Positions 36,250 to 44,946 of a DNA stretch of 64,000 nucleotides are shown piece after piece. Below the pieces are notes generated by a model. That model worked only from the letters and a program-made list of their open reading frames with translations, ran no database searches and was not told the DNA's origin. Each line of letters opens with the position of its first letter. Positions within the stretch are counted from its first letter, which is position 1. This DNA comes from Bacillota bacterium (lineage in GTDB: Bacteria > Bacillota > Clostridia > Lachnospirales > Lachnospiraceae). The position numbers and the translations under genes were made by a program. The stretch spans positions 310,001 through 374,000 of the forward strand of contig JAEWQV010000015.1 of NCBI GenBank assembly GCA_023399055.1. The letters are read 5' to 3'.

Positions 36250-37184
36250 TGGAGTTCTTAGTTAAGGTAGGAGATAAGGTCTATGATATTAGTGAGCTGG
36301 TCAGCAAAATAAGCTTCAAAGATAGCTTGAACGAAGGTTGCAGTACCTTTGAATTTACTTATGTTAATCAAAATCTGAATATCACAAATGGCAGTGTAAT
36401 TAGTTTTAAGTATAATTCAACTGCTATTTTTTATGGTTATGTTTTCAAGGTAAGTAGAGGAAAAGGGAAAGAAATAAGTGTAACAGCATATGATCAGCTT
36501 CGTTACTGTAAAGCAAAGGATACCATAGTAGTTCAAGAAGATACAGTTACAAACTTGACAACAAGAATGTGTAATTATTTTCATTTAAAAAAAGGTAGTT
36601 TGAAAGATACCAAATATAAATTGGCAACGGAAGTAAAGGACGATTCGACTTGGTTAGATATTATATATTCAGGTATTAGTGATACGTTGATGAATAAAGG
36701 CGAATGGTACTTATTACGAGATGAGTTTGGTAAGATATGCATTCATGAACTAAAGGACTTACAGCTTAACCTAATACTTGGTGATGAAAGCCTGGTTTAT
36801 GATTATAAATACGATACATCCATAGATGATGAATTCTATAATCAGATAAAGATATTTGTAAAAGGTGAAACGACGAAGGAAAGTGAGTTTGTGGTTACAA
36901 ATGACACCACCTCGGTTTCTAAATATGGATTACTGCAATACTATGAAACTTTAGATAACTCAAATGCAGCAAAAGCAAAAGCAAAGGCAGAAGTGTTATT
37001 ACGACTTTATAATAACGAGGTAGAAACTTTGAATTTAAGCTGTCTTGGGGATACCAGAATTAGAGCTGGTAGCAGCTTTTTTGGACGAATTGAAGATATT
37101 GAGTACAACAAAAGATTAATTGTAAAATCAGTTACTCACGAGTTTATACCCACACATACCATGGAAGTGGAGGCGATGCTTTGA
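36246..37184 (+). CDS. Baseplate hub protein (XkdQ-like)
   Basis: A 312-residue protein of the XkdQ/YqbQ family, related to phage late control D / gp27-type hubs: ISFKDSLNEGCSTFEFTY, VISFKYNSTAIFYGYVFKV and ITVTAYDQLRYCKAKDTI-like segments, and a C-terminal IEYNKRLIVKSVTHEFIPTH. It centres the baseplate. Overlaps both neighbours by 4 bases. Confidence 0.88.
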   Translation: MMEFLVKVGDKVYDISELVSKISFKDSLNEGCSTFEFTYVNQNLNITNGSVISFKYNSTAIFYGYVFKVSRGKGKEISVTAYDQLRYCKAKDTIVVQEDTVTNLTTRMCNYFHLKKGSLKDTKYKLATEVKDDSTWLDIIYSGISDTLMNKGEWYLLRDEFGKICIHELKDLQLNLILGDESLVYDYKYDTSIDDEFYNQIKIFVKGETTKESEFVVTNDTTSVSKYGLLQYYETLDNSNAAKAKAKAEVLLRLYNNEVETLNLSCLGDTRIRAGSSFFGRIEDIEYNKRLIVKSVTHEFIPTHTMEVEAML

Positions 37185-37495
37185 TTAATGAGATTAAGGA
37201 GATTGTTCAGAATTATATTAATAATGCAAAGTTATGTAGCCTGACTGTTGGTACAGTTGTTAACGGTGGAATTAAAATAAGTGATAAGCTTATTATTCCA
37301 AATGAACTTATGAGAGGAAATTTAATAAAATATGTATTAAATGGAGATAAGGTTAGGATTATTCGAAATCATGGAGGAAAGGAATTCTATATTGTTGAGA
37401 TAATCGATAAACCCTTTCCGGTGCTAGGAACTTCAATCATCCTATCCTTGGAGGGCGTTTCAAAAGAATACAAAGTAGAGGATGTGAAACTATGA
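37181..37495 (+). CDS. DUF2577 baseplate/spike-adaptor protein (XkdR-like)
   Basis: A 104-residue protein with DUF2577 features: an N-terminal helix (INEIKEIVQNYINNAKL), GTVVNGGIKISDKLIIP and a KVRIIRNHGGKEFYIVEII core. TTG start overlapping the previous stop. The family sits between the hub and DUF2634 genes in PBSX-like clusters; it may form part of the central spike. Confidence 0.82.
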   Translation: MINEIKEIVQNYINNAKLCSLTVGTVVNGGIKISDKLIIPNELMRGNLIKYVLNGDKVRIIRNHGGKEFYIVEIIDKPFPVLGTSIILSLEGVSKEYKVEDVKL

Positions 37496-37887
37496 TACCG
37501 GATTCAAGTATAGACGTAACTATTTCAACCTCAGAGACAATAGCACCGACGAAAACTTATAAGATAACGAGCAATCGAATTCAAGGTTATATTGACGATA
37601 AAGAAGCATTACAACAGGCAATCTACAAAATGCTTAATACTGAAAAATATGAATATCAAATCTACAGTTTCTCCTATGGAATTGAATTGGAGAGCTTAAT
37701 AGGTAAAGATCCAATGTTTGTGCAAATGGAGCTTGCCAGAAGAATTAAGGAATGTCTGTTAACCGACGAACGAATTGATAAAGTGGATAACTTTACATTT
37801 GATACAATCAAGGATTCCATTGTATGTAGCTTTGATGTAACAAGCATTTATGGACAAAGTACTTATAAAAAGGAGGTGACTATTTGA
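37492..37887 (+). CDS. DUF2634 baseplate wedge protein (XkdS-like, gp25-related)
   Basis: A 131-residue protein. The region TYKITSNRIQGYIDDKEALQ, then AIYKMLNTEKYEYQIYSFSYG, matches DUF2634 (XkdS), which resembles the phage T4 gp25 wedge. ATGA overlap with the previous stop. Contains the ribosome site for the next gene. Confidence 0.88.
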   Translation: MIPDSSIDVTISTSETIAPTKTYKITSNRIQGYIDDKEALQQAIYKMLNTEKYEYQIYSFSYGIELESLIGKDPMFVQMELARRIKECLLTDERIDKVDNFTFDTIKDSIVCSFDVTSIYGQSTYKKEVTI

Positions 37888-38927
37888 TGTTTGAAACAAT
37901 GACTTATGAAAATATACTAGCGGATATGCTAAGTAATGTAGCTGATGATGTTGATAAAAGAGAGGGGTCAATAATATATGATGCCTTAGCACCTTGTGCC
38001 TTACAATTAGCTCAGACATATTTTGATTTAAATAACTATATAGATTTATTCTATGTGGATACAGCTATTGGTGAATATCTGGATCGCAATGCTGCAGATT
38101 ATGGATTAAGCAGAAAGCCAGCAACCAACTCTGTTAGAAAGGTACTAACTTCAGGACCTGTTGATATAGGAACACGATGGGGATTAAATGATACAATTTA
38201 TAGAATAGCAGAAGTAGTTTCTATGAATATTTATGCTGCTGTTTGTGAACAAACTGGAAAGCTAGGGAATTTATATTCTGGAGCACTTGAAAATATTGAT
38301 AATGTATCAGGGGTTAGTGCAACTCTTTCAGATATAATTATTTCAGGCGAAGAGGAAGAACTGGATGAGGAACTTCGAACTAGAATTCAGCAATACTTGA
38401 TCGACCCAACTCAGGATGGAAATGTAGCACAGTATAAAATATGGGCTTTAGAATATGAGGGGATTGGTACAGCGAAGGTATTTCCTCTTTGGAATGGAGG
38501 AAATACTGTTAAAATAGCAATAACCAATAGAGCATATCTTCCAGCAGAAGCAGCACTGGTAAATAAATTTCAAGAATACATAGATCCAAATTCAGAAGGG
38601 TTAGGAAACGGTGTTGCTCCAATAGGAAGTAAGGTTACAGTTGCTGGAGGCTCTGCAAAAGACATTAATATCTCAGCGAATGTTATATTGGCGGAAGGAT
38701 ATTTAGAAGCAGAAGGAGCAGAAGAGGCATTAATTAAATACCTTGCATCCATTGTCTACGTTAAAAACAGTGTAAGCTATATGCGTATTGGTAGCATAAT
38801 ACTGGACTGCCTCAGCATAACAGAAATCAGCGGACTGACTGTAAATGGAGCATCACAGGATATCATTTTATCGGGCGATGAAATACCAGTATTAAATAGC
38901 CTTAATTTAACGGTGGTGGCAGTATGA
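37887..38927 (+). CDS. Baseplate J protein (XkdT-like)
   Basis: A 346-residue baseplate J-like protein. VDKREGSIIYDALAPCALQL, GEYLDRNAADYGLSRKPAT and the C-terminal ITEISGLTVNG match XkdT/gpJ. It forms the wedge that links the hub to fibres. GGAGGTG lies upstream; ATG 37887 is preferred, though a TTG three bases earlier is possible. Confidence 0.92.
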   Translation: MFETMTYENILADMLSNVADDVDKREGSIIYDALAPCALQLAQTYFDLNNYIDLFYVDTAIGEYLDRNAADYGLSRKPATNSVRKVLTSGPVDIGTRWGLNDTIYRIAEVVSMNIYAAVCEQTGKLGNLYSGALENIDNVSGVSATLSDIIISGEEEELDEELRTRIQQYLIDPTQDGNVAQYKIWALEYEGIGTAKVFPLWNGGNTVKIAITNRAYLPAEAALVNKFQEYIDPNSEGLGNGVAPIGSKVTVAGGSAKDINISANVILAEGYLEAEGAEEALIKYLASIVYVKNSVSYMRIGSIILDCLSITEISGLTVNGASQDIILSGDEIPVLNSLNLTVVAV

Positions 38928-39712
38928 TAGATTACATTCGTTACACGTTGGCAGGAAAAACATATCATTTAATTAAAAACGGAGATGGTACTTGGAGTAA
39001 AAAAGCAAATACACCATTAGTTGCAGGTAATTATTCTCTAATTCTTGAAGTAAGTGAGAATGGGTTAGTTTCTAGAATTGACAGTACAGACAGCAGATAT
39101 GAAACTTACCTAAAAATAATAGAAAATCTTGAGCAGACTGTAAATCTAATAAGGGATATACCTGATTTTTTACAAGATATAATGGAGTTTAACGTTATAT
39201 ATGATATAGAAAATCCGTTACTAGATAAAATTCATTTTGATTTAGAAAAAATTAAGAATGATATGTTCATTACAAGTGCTTCTAATGACTCCATTACAAG
39301 ACTCGAAAAATTTCTTAAAATTAAAGGGCTAGGAACCTTGGAACAACGAAAAAGCTACCTAATCTCTTTGTTACAAAAAGGTAAGAAGCTAAATGAGCAG
39401 AGAATCAGAAATATTGCGAATACGATCACAGGTTCTAATTGCATTATTAACTTTTATGGAGCGGATGATTTAGATAACCCTGAGGAAGGATTTGGTTTGA
39501 TCAAAGTTCAGGTTTTGAGCCCTGATAATAATAAAGATTATAGATACGAAGATATCACCAGAGCTTTGAGGGTGTTGGTACCAGGGCATATTAAACTACT
39601 TGTAATCAAGTACTACGTAACATGGTTGGATGTTATAACAGAATATAGTAGTTGGTCGGCGATTAAAAATGCTGGTAGATGGCAAACAATTAAGGATTAT
39701 GTACCATTCTAG
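38924..39712 (+). CDS. DUF2313 baseplate protein with N-terminal beta domain (XkdU-like)
   Basis: A 262-residue protein. The C-terminal part matches DUF2313/XkdU (P2 gpI-like): LEKFLKIKGLGTLEQRKSYL, then INFYGADDLDNPEEGFGLIK and VLVPGHIKLLVIKY. It is longer than XkdU because of an N-terminal Ig-like segment (about residues 1-55, YTLAGKTYHLIKNGDGTW ... SRIDSTDSRY). It attaches fibres to the baseplate. ATGA overlap with baseplate J. Confidence 0.8.
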   Translation: MIDYIRYTLAGKTYHLIKNGDGTWSKKANTPLVAGNYSLILEVSENGLVSRIDSTDSRYETYLKIIENLEQTVNLIRDIPDFLQDIMEFNVIYDIENPLLDKIHFDLEKIKNDMFITSASNDSITRLEKFLKIKGLGTLEQRKSYLISLLQKGKKLNEQRIRNIANTITGSNCIINFYGADDLDNPEEGFGLIKVQVLSPDNNKDYRYEDITRALRVLVPGHIKLLVIKYYVTWLDVITEYSSWSAIKNAGRWQTIKDYVPF

Positions 39713-39781
39713 TAAGGTTTATAAAACGAGTAAGCTATGCAACATCTAACAATAACAAAATAAAATAGGAAGGGTGAATAA

Positions 39782-40444
39782 ATGAAAACGACGAATAATT
39801 TAGGTCTAAAAAAGATAGAACTAACGGACAGCCCTCCAGATATAACTGTCCAGGATTCTAACTGGGATTTGATAGATGAAACGTTAAAACAACACGAAGA
39901 TGCAATTGGTCAAGTTAATTCGCAGTTAGCCCAAACAGCGAAAGCCGAAAAGGCAGGGGGAACCGCTACAGCGATTACCTTATCAAATGTTTTACTGACA
40001 GACGGTAGCATTAAAAACTTTATTGTAAAGGCAGATAACAATGCTGCAGCCACTACAATTAATGGTAAGTCGTTGTATAAGCCTGGTACTACTACAGCAC
40101 CTAAGCTTAAAATCGGTATTGCAGTAGATGTTTGGTATGATTTGACAGGTGACTGCTTTTATATCAAGACTGGTGCAGCTGATGGAGGTGTTGCAGAAAC
40201 TATCAGCACGACATTACCTATATCTAATGGGGGAACGGGTTCTAACACGAAAGAAGGTGCCTTACTTAATTTGGGTATTCAAGAGTTGTTGGATACTGTT
40301 TTAGACCCAGATAATTTTACGCCATTTATTAAGCAATCTACAGCACCAGCTAATACAAATGCTTTATGGATAGACACAGTTTCAAATTTAATTAAATATT
40401 ATAATGGTTCGAAATGGGTTGCAACATCGGCGGCATGGGGGTGA
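39782..40444 (+). CDS. Tail fibre-type protein
   Basis: A 220-residue protein. The start TNNLGLKKIELTDSPPDITV, then NWDLIDETLKQHEDAI, is the common N-terminal attachment segment of Firmicute tail fibres. The middle includes PISNGGTGSNTKEGALLNLG, a fibre repeat phrase, and the end NALWIDTVSNLIKYYNGSKW a small distal beta domain. It is short for a receptor-binding fibre, which leaves room for the next gene product to serve at the tip. The stop is 4 bases before the Cys-rich gene. Confidence 0.8.
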   Translation: MKTTNNLGLKKIELTDSPPDITVQDSNWDLIDETLKQHEDAIGQVNSQLAQTAKAEKAGGTATAITLSNVLLTDGSIKNFIVKADNNAAATTINGKSLYKPGTTTAPKLKIGIAVDVWYDLTGDCFYIKTGAADGGVAETISTTLPISNGGTGSNTKEGALLNLGIQELLDTVLDPDNFTPFIKQSTAPANTNALWIDTVSNLIKYYNGSKWVATSAAWG

Positions 40445-40448
40445 TAGT

Positions 40449-41825
40449 TTGATATTAACTGCAAGTGAAATAATAATTTTAAAACAAAAAATTAAAAATG
40501 AAATGAGTAGACGTGTCGGATATGGTTCTTTGATTTCATATTCCGGCCCTACTTATGATTTCAATGTAGCTCCGGAAAGTGGTCAACTCATTTTAGCAGA
40601 ACACGGGCAAAAAACTATTGATCCATTATTACAAATTAAAGACATTGGGGATTTAAGGTTGGTTGTAAAAGATGATGCAATTCCCCAATCATTTGACCAT
40701 GATTTGATTACTTACGTGGATACATTGTCAGCTGAATCCGCTACTGCCGCAAGCTCTTCATGTCGTGGGGCATGTTCCGGTTTGTGTGTAGGAACATGTT
40801 TTAGTACATGTAATGGTTGTACTGGTTCTTGTTCCGGCGGTTGTGGGAGTGATTGTGTGTCAGGATGTACAGGGTGTTCAGGGTGTAATAATACTTGTAC
40901 AGGATGTAACGGATGCTCTGGATGTGGTAGTTCCTGTAGTGCCTGTGGTGGAACATGTTCAGCCGGATGTACTGCTGGATGTTCTAGTGGATGTATTAGT
41001 ACATGTACTAATGGATGCAATTCATGCCATGGTGGATGTGTTGGATGTCAGGGGTGTGGAAATAACTGTAGTGGAACATGTAGTGGATGTGGGTCATGTG
41101 GTGGACAATGTAGTAATTCATGCGGAACGTCATGCACTGGAAGTTGTTCAAGTTGTAGTGGATGCTGGAGTCAATGTAATGGATGTAATGGATGTGCCGG
41201 ATGTACCGGATGCGGTGGATGTAGTACATGTGCATCTACATGTAGTACTGGATGCGGATCTACGTGTTCGGCATGCTCTAGTAATTGCACTGCATCATGT
41301 GGAGGTAGTTGTGGAACAGGGTGCTCTGGGTGTAAAGGATCATGCGGAACCGGATGTAGCACTAATTGCGGTAGTGGATGTGGTGGAACATGTCATGGAT
41401 GTTCTGGATGCGGTAGTTCTTGTAGTGCTTGTGGTGGAACATGTACAAGTGGATGTTATGCTGGATGCGCTAATGGATGTATTGGATGCGCCAATGGGTG
41501 TGGTGGAACATGTGACGGAACATGTGGTAGTGTATGTACTGGTGGATGCGGAAATTCATGTATTACATTCTGCAGTGGATGTTCTGGATGCGGCAGTTCT
41601 TGTTCATCAGGATGTGGTTCAGGCTGTAGTGGTTGCTCGGGATGCAGTTCAGGGTGTTCTTCTACTTGCAAGGCAGGCTGTTCCACAGTATGTACTACTG
41701 GATGTGGCTCGGGCTGTTCAGGCTGTTCAGCTTCTTGCTCAGCTTCTTGTTCAGCCGACTGTAATGCAACTTGTTTTAGCACTTGTTCGGCCCAATGCTT
41801 TGGGTCAGCCAGGGCAAGTGTATAA
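40449..41825 (+). CDS. Giant Cys-rich repeat protein, candidate RiPP-type radical SAM substrate
   Basis: A 458-residue protein, TTG start at 40449 after GGGGGTGAT. The upstream ATG 40404 lies inside the fibre gene. Residues 1-104 are an ordinary soluble domain without Cys (MILTASEIIILKQKIKNEMS ... ESATAASSS). Residues 105-450 (bases 40761-41798) hold 95 cysteines by hand count, every gap being two (31 times) or three (63 times) residues, filled mostly by Gly, Ser, Thr, Ala, Asn; no Pro or Glu. A short tail FGSARASV follows. It lies between a fibre gene and a radical SAM maturase. I infer that it is a thioether-crosslinked or otherwise modified structural peptide of the tailocin. No homologue is recognised with certainty. 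Confidence 0.85.
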   Translation: MILTASEIIILKQKIKNEMSRRVGYGSLISYSGPTYDFNVAPESGQLILAEHGQKTIDPLLQIKDIGDLRLVVKDDAIPQSFDHDLITYVDTLSAESATAASSSCRGACSGLCVGTCFSTCNGCTGSCSGGCGSDCVSGCTGCSGCNNTCTGCNGCSGCGSSCSACGGTCSAGCTAGCSSGCISTCTNGCNSCHGGCVGCQGCGNNCSGTCSGCGSCGGQCSNSCGTSCTGSCSSCSGCWSQCNGCNGCAGCTGCGGCSTCASTCSTGCGSTCSACSSNCTASCGGSCGTGCSGCKGSCGTGCSTNCGSGCGGTCHGCSGCGSSCSACGGTCTSGCYAGCANGCIGCANGCGGTCDGTCGSVCTGGCGNSCITFCSGCSGCGSSCSSGCGSGCSGCSGCSSGCSSTCKAGCSTVCTTGCGSGCSGCSASCSASCSADCNATCFSTCSAQCFGSARASV

Positions 41826-41870
41826 GGTGAACTTTTTAACTAAAATATAAATAACGAAAGGTATAAGAAA

Positions 41871-42530
41871 ATGACGAAAACAACACAAGTTAATCAAGAG
41901 GTTTTAACCCTGTTAGAAAGATTAGATTATGAGGTGGTATCAGCTACAAATACAATTACCACTTTGTTAGAAGTAAGTACAGATACTGATGTACTTAATA
42001 GTAAAATGTTCCGTCAGTATGAAAAGGATTATATGCAAAAATTTATGGAATATGATTTTGCAAAGCAGGATGTAAGTAAGATAGTTCTAGCAGAGTATGC
42101 TGACAAAAATGTCAATGTTAATTGGAATCTGGACTTTATGACTAATACATTAACCATTACAGCAGAGGAGATTAACGAAGTTCCTTATTTAAAGCAGGTT
42201 TTTATTGAAATTAGTGAGGAGGATTTGAACCTATTACAGAATTTATACTATTCCGTAGAGGCAAAAAGATCAATTATCATCAAAATGTTTGATAGGCATA
42301 AATTAGATTTCGATACTAAATTAATTGATTCTCATGTATTTAAGGAATTTCAAAAGAATTTAGCATTGAACGAGAGAGATCTTGAAAGAGAAAAAGAAAG
42401 ACTATCTAATGAACTTTTGCCAATAAACACGAATAATCATAATATCAATTGGAGTTTTAACTTTTATGATTGTAAGCTTGAGATAAACATTATGTGTGAA
42501 TGTGGGGTAGATTTATTTGAAACAAAATAA
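41871..42530 (+). CDS. Accessory protein of the Cys-rich cassette, internally duplicated
   Basis: A 219-residue protein. It appears to be two copies of a domain of about 100 residues: each ends in a similar strand pair (VNVNWNLDFMTNTLTITAEE and HNINWSFNFYDCKLEINIM), preceded by a long charged helix region. Between the precursor and the maturase gene it may bind the substrate or present it, like RRE domains or the small modification-system proteins reported beside CXXX-repeat peptides. That link is inference. An AAAGGT site precedes the ATG; it overlaps the radical SAM gene by 14 bases. Confidence 0.6.
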   Translation: MTKTTQVNQEVLTLLERLDYEVVSATNTITTLLEVSTDTDVLNSKMFRQYEKDYMQKFMEYDFAKQDVSKIVLAEYADKNVNVNWNLDFMTNTLTITAEEINEVPYLKQVFIEISEEDLNLLQNLYYSVEAKRSIIIKMFDRHKLDFDTKLIDSHVFKEFQKNLALNERDLEREKERLSNELLPINTNNHNINWSFNFYDCKLEINIMCECGVDLFETK

Positions 42531-43869
42531 TTTTAGAAAATTTGAACAATATCAAGATAGGATGGCTAGGTTGTTCCCAGAATTTCTAAATGTAGATAAC
42601 GATGATCCTGACTCTGTGTCTACTTTTAGAACTCTCTCAAGAACTGTTACATTTCAAGTTACCGATGCTTGTAATCTAGCTTGTACATATTGCTATCAAA
42701 TTAATAAAAGTACAAGAAAAATGTCATTGGAAACAGCTAAAAAATTTGTAGATTATTTGCTCGATGCGGATGAAACTAATACTTATATCAATCCAACAAT
42801 TTCTCCTGCTATAATTATAGAATTTATTGGTGGTGAGCCATTTCTTGAGATAGAGTTGATTGAACAAGTATGTGAGTACTTTGAAGCACAAGCGATTTTA
42901 AGAAATCATCCTTGGGTTAATAAACATATGTTTTCAATATGTTCGAATGGAACTCTCTATGAAGATCCTAAAGTGAAAAATTTTTTAGTAAAATATGCAG
43001 ACAGGTTATCATTTTCCATTACCATTGATGGGAATAAAGAATTACATGATGCCTGTAGAGTTTTTCATGATGGTCGTCCTTCCTATGATATATGTATAGC
43101 TGCTGTTAATGACTGGGTTAGCAGAGGAAATTATATGGGAAGCAAATTAACAATTGCACCTGAAAATCTCCAATATCTTTATGATGCTGTTATACATATG
43201 ATTGGACTTGGTTATGTCGAAATCAATGCTAACGTTGTTTACGAAAAAGGTTGGGAGATACATCACGCAACAGAATATTACTGGCAATTAATAAGGATAG
43301 CTGATTATTTAATCGAAAATAATTTAATGGAAGATTTATATGTGGCATTGTTTGAGGCGAATTTTTTTAAACCCAAGAAAGAAACTGATATAAATAATTG
43401 GTGCGGTGGTACAGGTATGATGCTTAGTTGTGACCCTGACGGTTTCTTCTATCCATGTATTCGCTATATGGAAAGTTCGTTGGGTGACAAGGTTGCTCCA
43501 ATGCGAATTGGACATGTCGATACTGGATTGGCATCAAAACAATGTGAAAGAGATTGTATTTCATGTTTAAATTGTATTACTAGAAAGACTCAATCTACTG
43601 ATGAATGTTTTAATTGTCCTATAGCAGAAGGATGTAGTTGGTGTAGTGCTTATAATTATCAAGAATTTGGTACTCCTGATAAAAGAGCTACTTATATCTG
43701 CTGTATGCACAAGGCTAGAGCGTTAGCTAATGCGTATTACTATAGCCAATATTCTATGAAAACAGGTAAACCTAATCCTCATGAACTTCATATACCTGAA
43801 GAATGGGCTTTAGATATTATACCAGATGAAGAATGGAAAAAATTAAAGAAACTATATGACAAGCAATAA
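42517..43869 (+). CDS. Radical SAM/SPASM peptide maturase
   Basis: A 450-residue enzyme, TTG start overlapping the upstream gene. The [4Fe-4S]-SAM motif CNLACTYC (about residues 52-59) is followed by the glycine-rich IEFIGGEPFLEIELI. The C-terminal SPASM region has many Cys: CDPDGFFYPC, CERDCISCLNC, CFNCPIAEGCSWC and YICC, enough for two auxiliary Fe-S clusters. Such enzymes install thioether or C-C crosslinks in RiPP precursors. The neighbouring 95-Cys protein is the obvious substrate. Its nearest described group may be the radical SAM peptide maturase, CXXX-repeat target family, from memory. Confidence 0.88.
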   Translation: MKQNNFRKFEQYQDRMARLFPEFLNVDNDDPDSVSTFRTLSRTVTFQVTDACNLACTYCYQINKSTRKMSLETAKKFVDYLLDADETNTYINPTISPAIIIEFIGGEPFLEIELIEQVCEYFEAQAILRNHPWVNKHMFSICSNGTLYEDPKVKNFLVKYADRLSFSITIDGNKELHDACRVFHDGRPSYDICIAAVNDWVSRGNYMGSKLTIAPENLQYLYDAVIHMIGLGYVEINANVVYEKGWEIHHATEYYWQLIRIADYLIENNLMEDLYVALFEANFFKPKKETDINNWCGGTGMMLSCDPDGFFYPCIRYMESSLGDKVAPMRIGHVDTGLASKQCERDCISCLNCITRKTQSTDECFNCPIAEGCSWCSAYNYQEFGTPDKRATYICCMHKARALANAYYYSQYSMKTGKPNPHELHIPEEWALDIIPDEEWKKLKKLYDKQ

Positions 43870-43886
43870 GAAAGGATGATACAAAA

Positions 43887-44177
43887 ATGAAAATTATATT
43901 AAAAGATGGAACAGAATTAACAATTATTTCAGCAGTTGAGGAGTACAACTCCTCCTATCTTGACCAGCCAGAAATCTATGCTGATATCAATCTCAATGAT
44001 GATTTAATTGATCTTGCTGATATTATTACTATTTTTTCACAGGATAATATTAGTAAAATTGCTGTTGTAAATGACTTGGGTCAAAGTAAGGAACTAAGCG
44101 AGTACAGTAAAGTTAAAATTTTACGAAGAAACTACTCTTCAAATAATTTTGGAACATTGGTAAGGCTTGTTAAGTAA
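43887..44177 (+). CDS. Small unknown protein closing the Cys-rich cassette
   Basis: A 96-residue, acidic, beta-rich protein (MKIILKDGTELTIISAVEEY ... LGQSKELSEYSKVKILRRNY). AAAGGATG lies before the ATG, 17 bases after the maturase. No Cys. Not recognised. It could be a phage-type small assembly protein, an immunity protein or a modification partner; nothing in the sequence decides. Confidence 0.6.
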   Translation: MKIILKDGTELTIISAVEEYNSSYLDQPEIYADINLNDDLIDLADIITIFSQDNISKIAVVNDLGQSKELSEYSKVKILRRNYSSNNFGTLVRLVK

Positions 44178-44264
44178 TTAATTACCACGTTAAGCAATCG
44201 TATGTAAGAATACGAGAGATAAAGCCTAACTGCATCCGTGAGGGTGCTATTTTAATACCCAAGC

Positions 44265-44290
44265 AAAAGGAGCCCCTTCGGGCTCCTTTT
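44265..44290 (+). terminator. Rho-independent terminator with UUCG tetraloop
   Basis: AAAAGGAGCCC, CTTCGG apex, GGGCTCCTTTT: a near-perfect stem with a T-run, between the Cys-rich cassette and the lysis genes. A smaller GCATCC/GGGTGC hairpin precedes it at 44232-44247. Confidence 0.9.
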
Positions 44291-44328
44291 ATAATATCCA
44301 TCATAAAAGAAAGGCTGGTTCACCATGA

Positions 44329-44574
44329 ATGAGTGAAGGAGTATTAATTGCAATAATAACATTAGCTGGCAGCGGAATTGGCTCCCTTTGCGGAATTATT
44401 GTATCCAGCAGGCTTACGACCTATCGACTGGAGCAGCTGGAAAAGAAGGTCGATAAGCATAATACTGTGATTGAACGGACCTATGCAGTGGAACAGAAAT
44501 TAGCTGTACAGGACGAACAAATAAAAGTAGCAAATAACCGAATTGAAGATTTAGAAAAGGAAAAGGTAAGTTAG
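44329..44574 (+). CDS. XhlA/holin-associated small membrane protein
   Basis: An 81-residue protein with one N-terminal membrane helix (VLIAIITLAGSGIGSLCGII) and a long C-terminal coiled coil (EQLEKKVDKHNTVIERTYAV ... RIEDLEKEKVS). It resembles XhlA-type hemolysin/holin partners found before phage holins. The next gene starts immediately after its stop. Confidence 0.7.
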   Translation: MSEGVLIAIITLAGSGIGSLCGIIVSSRLTTYRLEQLEKKVDKHNTVIERTYAVEQKLAVQDEQIKVANNRIEDLEKEKVS

Positions 44575-44946
44575 ATGGATTACAACGAAATTTTAATGAC
44601 AATTATAACATCGGTAGTGATACCGTCGATTATTATATTAGGCAAGGCAGTTTGCAGAGAGATAGAAGAAAATATTAAGGATAAACAAGTTCAAAAATAT
44701 CTGTTGATAGCAACTGGATGCATTGCCGATGCCGTAGTAGATACGGCACAAACCTTTGTTGACAAGGTTCCTGATGAGGATTGGAATACAGAGACAAAGC
44801 AGGAAGCCTTTGCACTAGCTAAGGAAAAAGCACTTCAGCACCTTGGGCTTACAGGAAAGTTACTTTTGGAAGAAATCTTGGGGGATTTTGATGGGTGGAT
44901 CAATACGAAAATTGAAGCCGAGGTTAAGAGATTGGCGGTGAAATAG
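44575..44946 (+). CDS. LLH-family holin
   Basis: A 123-residue protein: N-terminal membrane helix (ILMTIITSVVIPSIIILG), then a soluble helical region ending GLTGKLLLEEILGDFDGW and EAEVKRL, typical of the phage holin LLH family. It would permeabilise the membrane so that the endolysin can reach the wall and release the particles. Confidence 0.78.
   Translation: MDYNEILMTIITSVVIPSIIILGKAVCREIEENIKDKQVQKYLLIATGCIADAVVDTAQTFVDKVPDEDWNTETKQEAFALAKEKALQHLGLTGKLLLEEILGDFDGWINTKIEAEVKRLAVK

Noticed and set aside
40761..41798. CRISPR or minisatellite array
   Set aside because: The periodicity is 9 or 12 bases and purely codon based; no constant repeats with unique spacers.
40813..41850. Long Val/Asp-rich ORF in another frame of the Cys-rich gene, and His/Pro/Glu-rich ORFs on the minus strand (40712-41782)
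   Set aside because: They are by-products of the TGT/TGC-rich repeat; no ribosome sites and the Cys frame has the proper start, operon position and conserved-protein silent changes.
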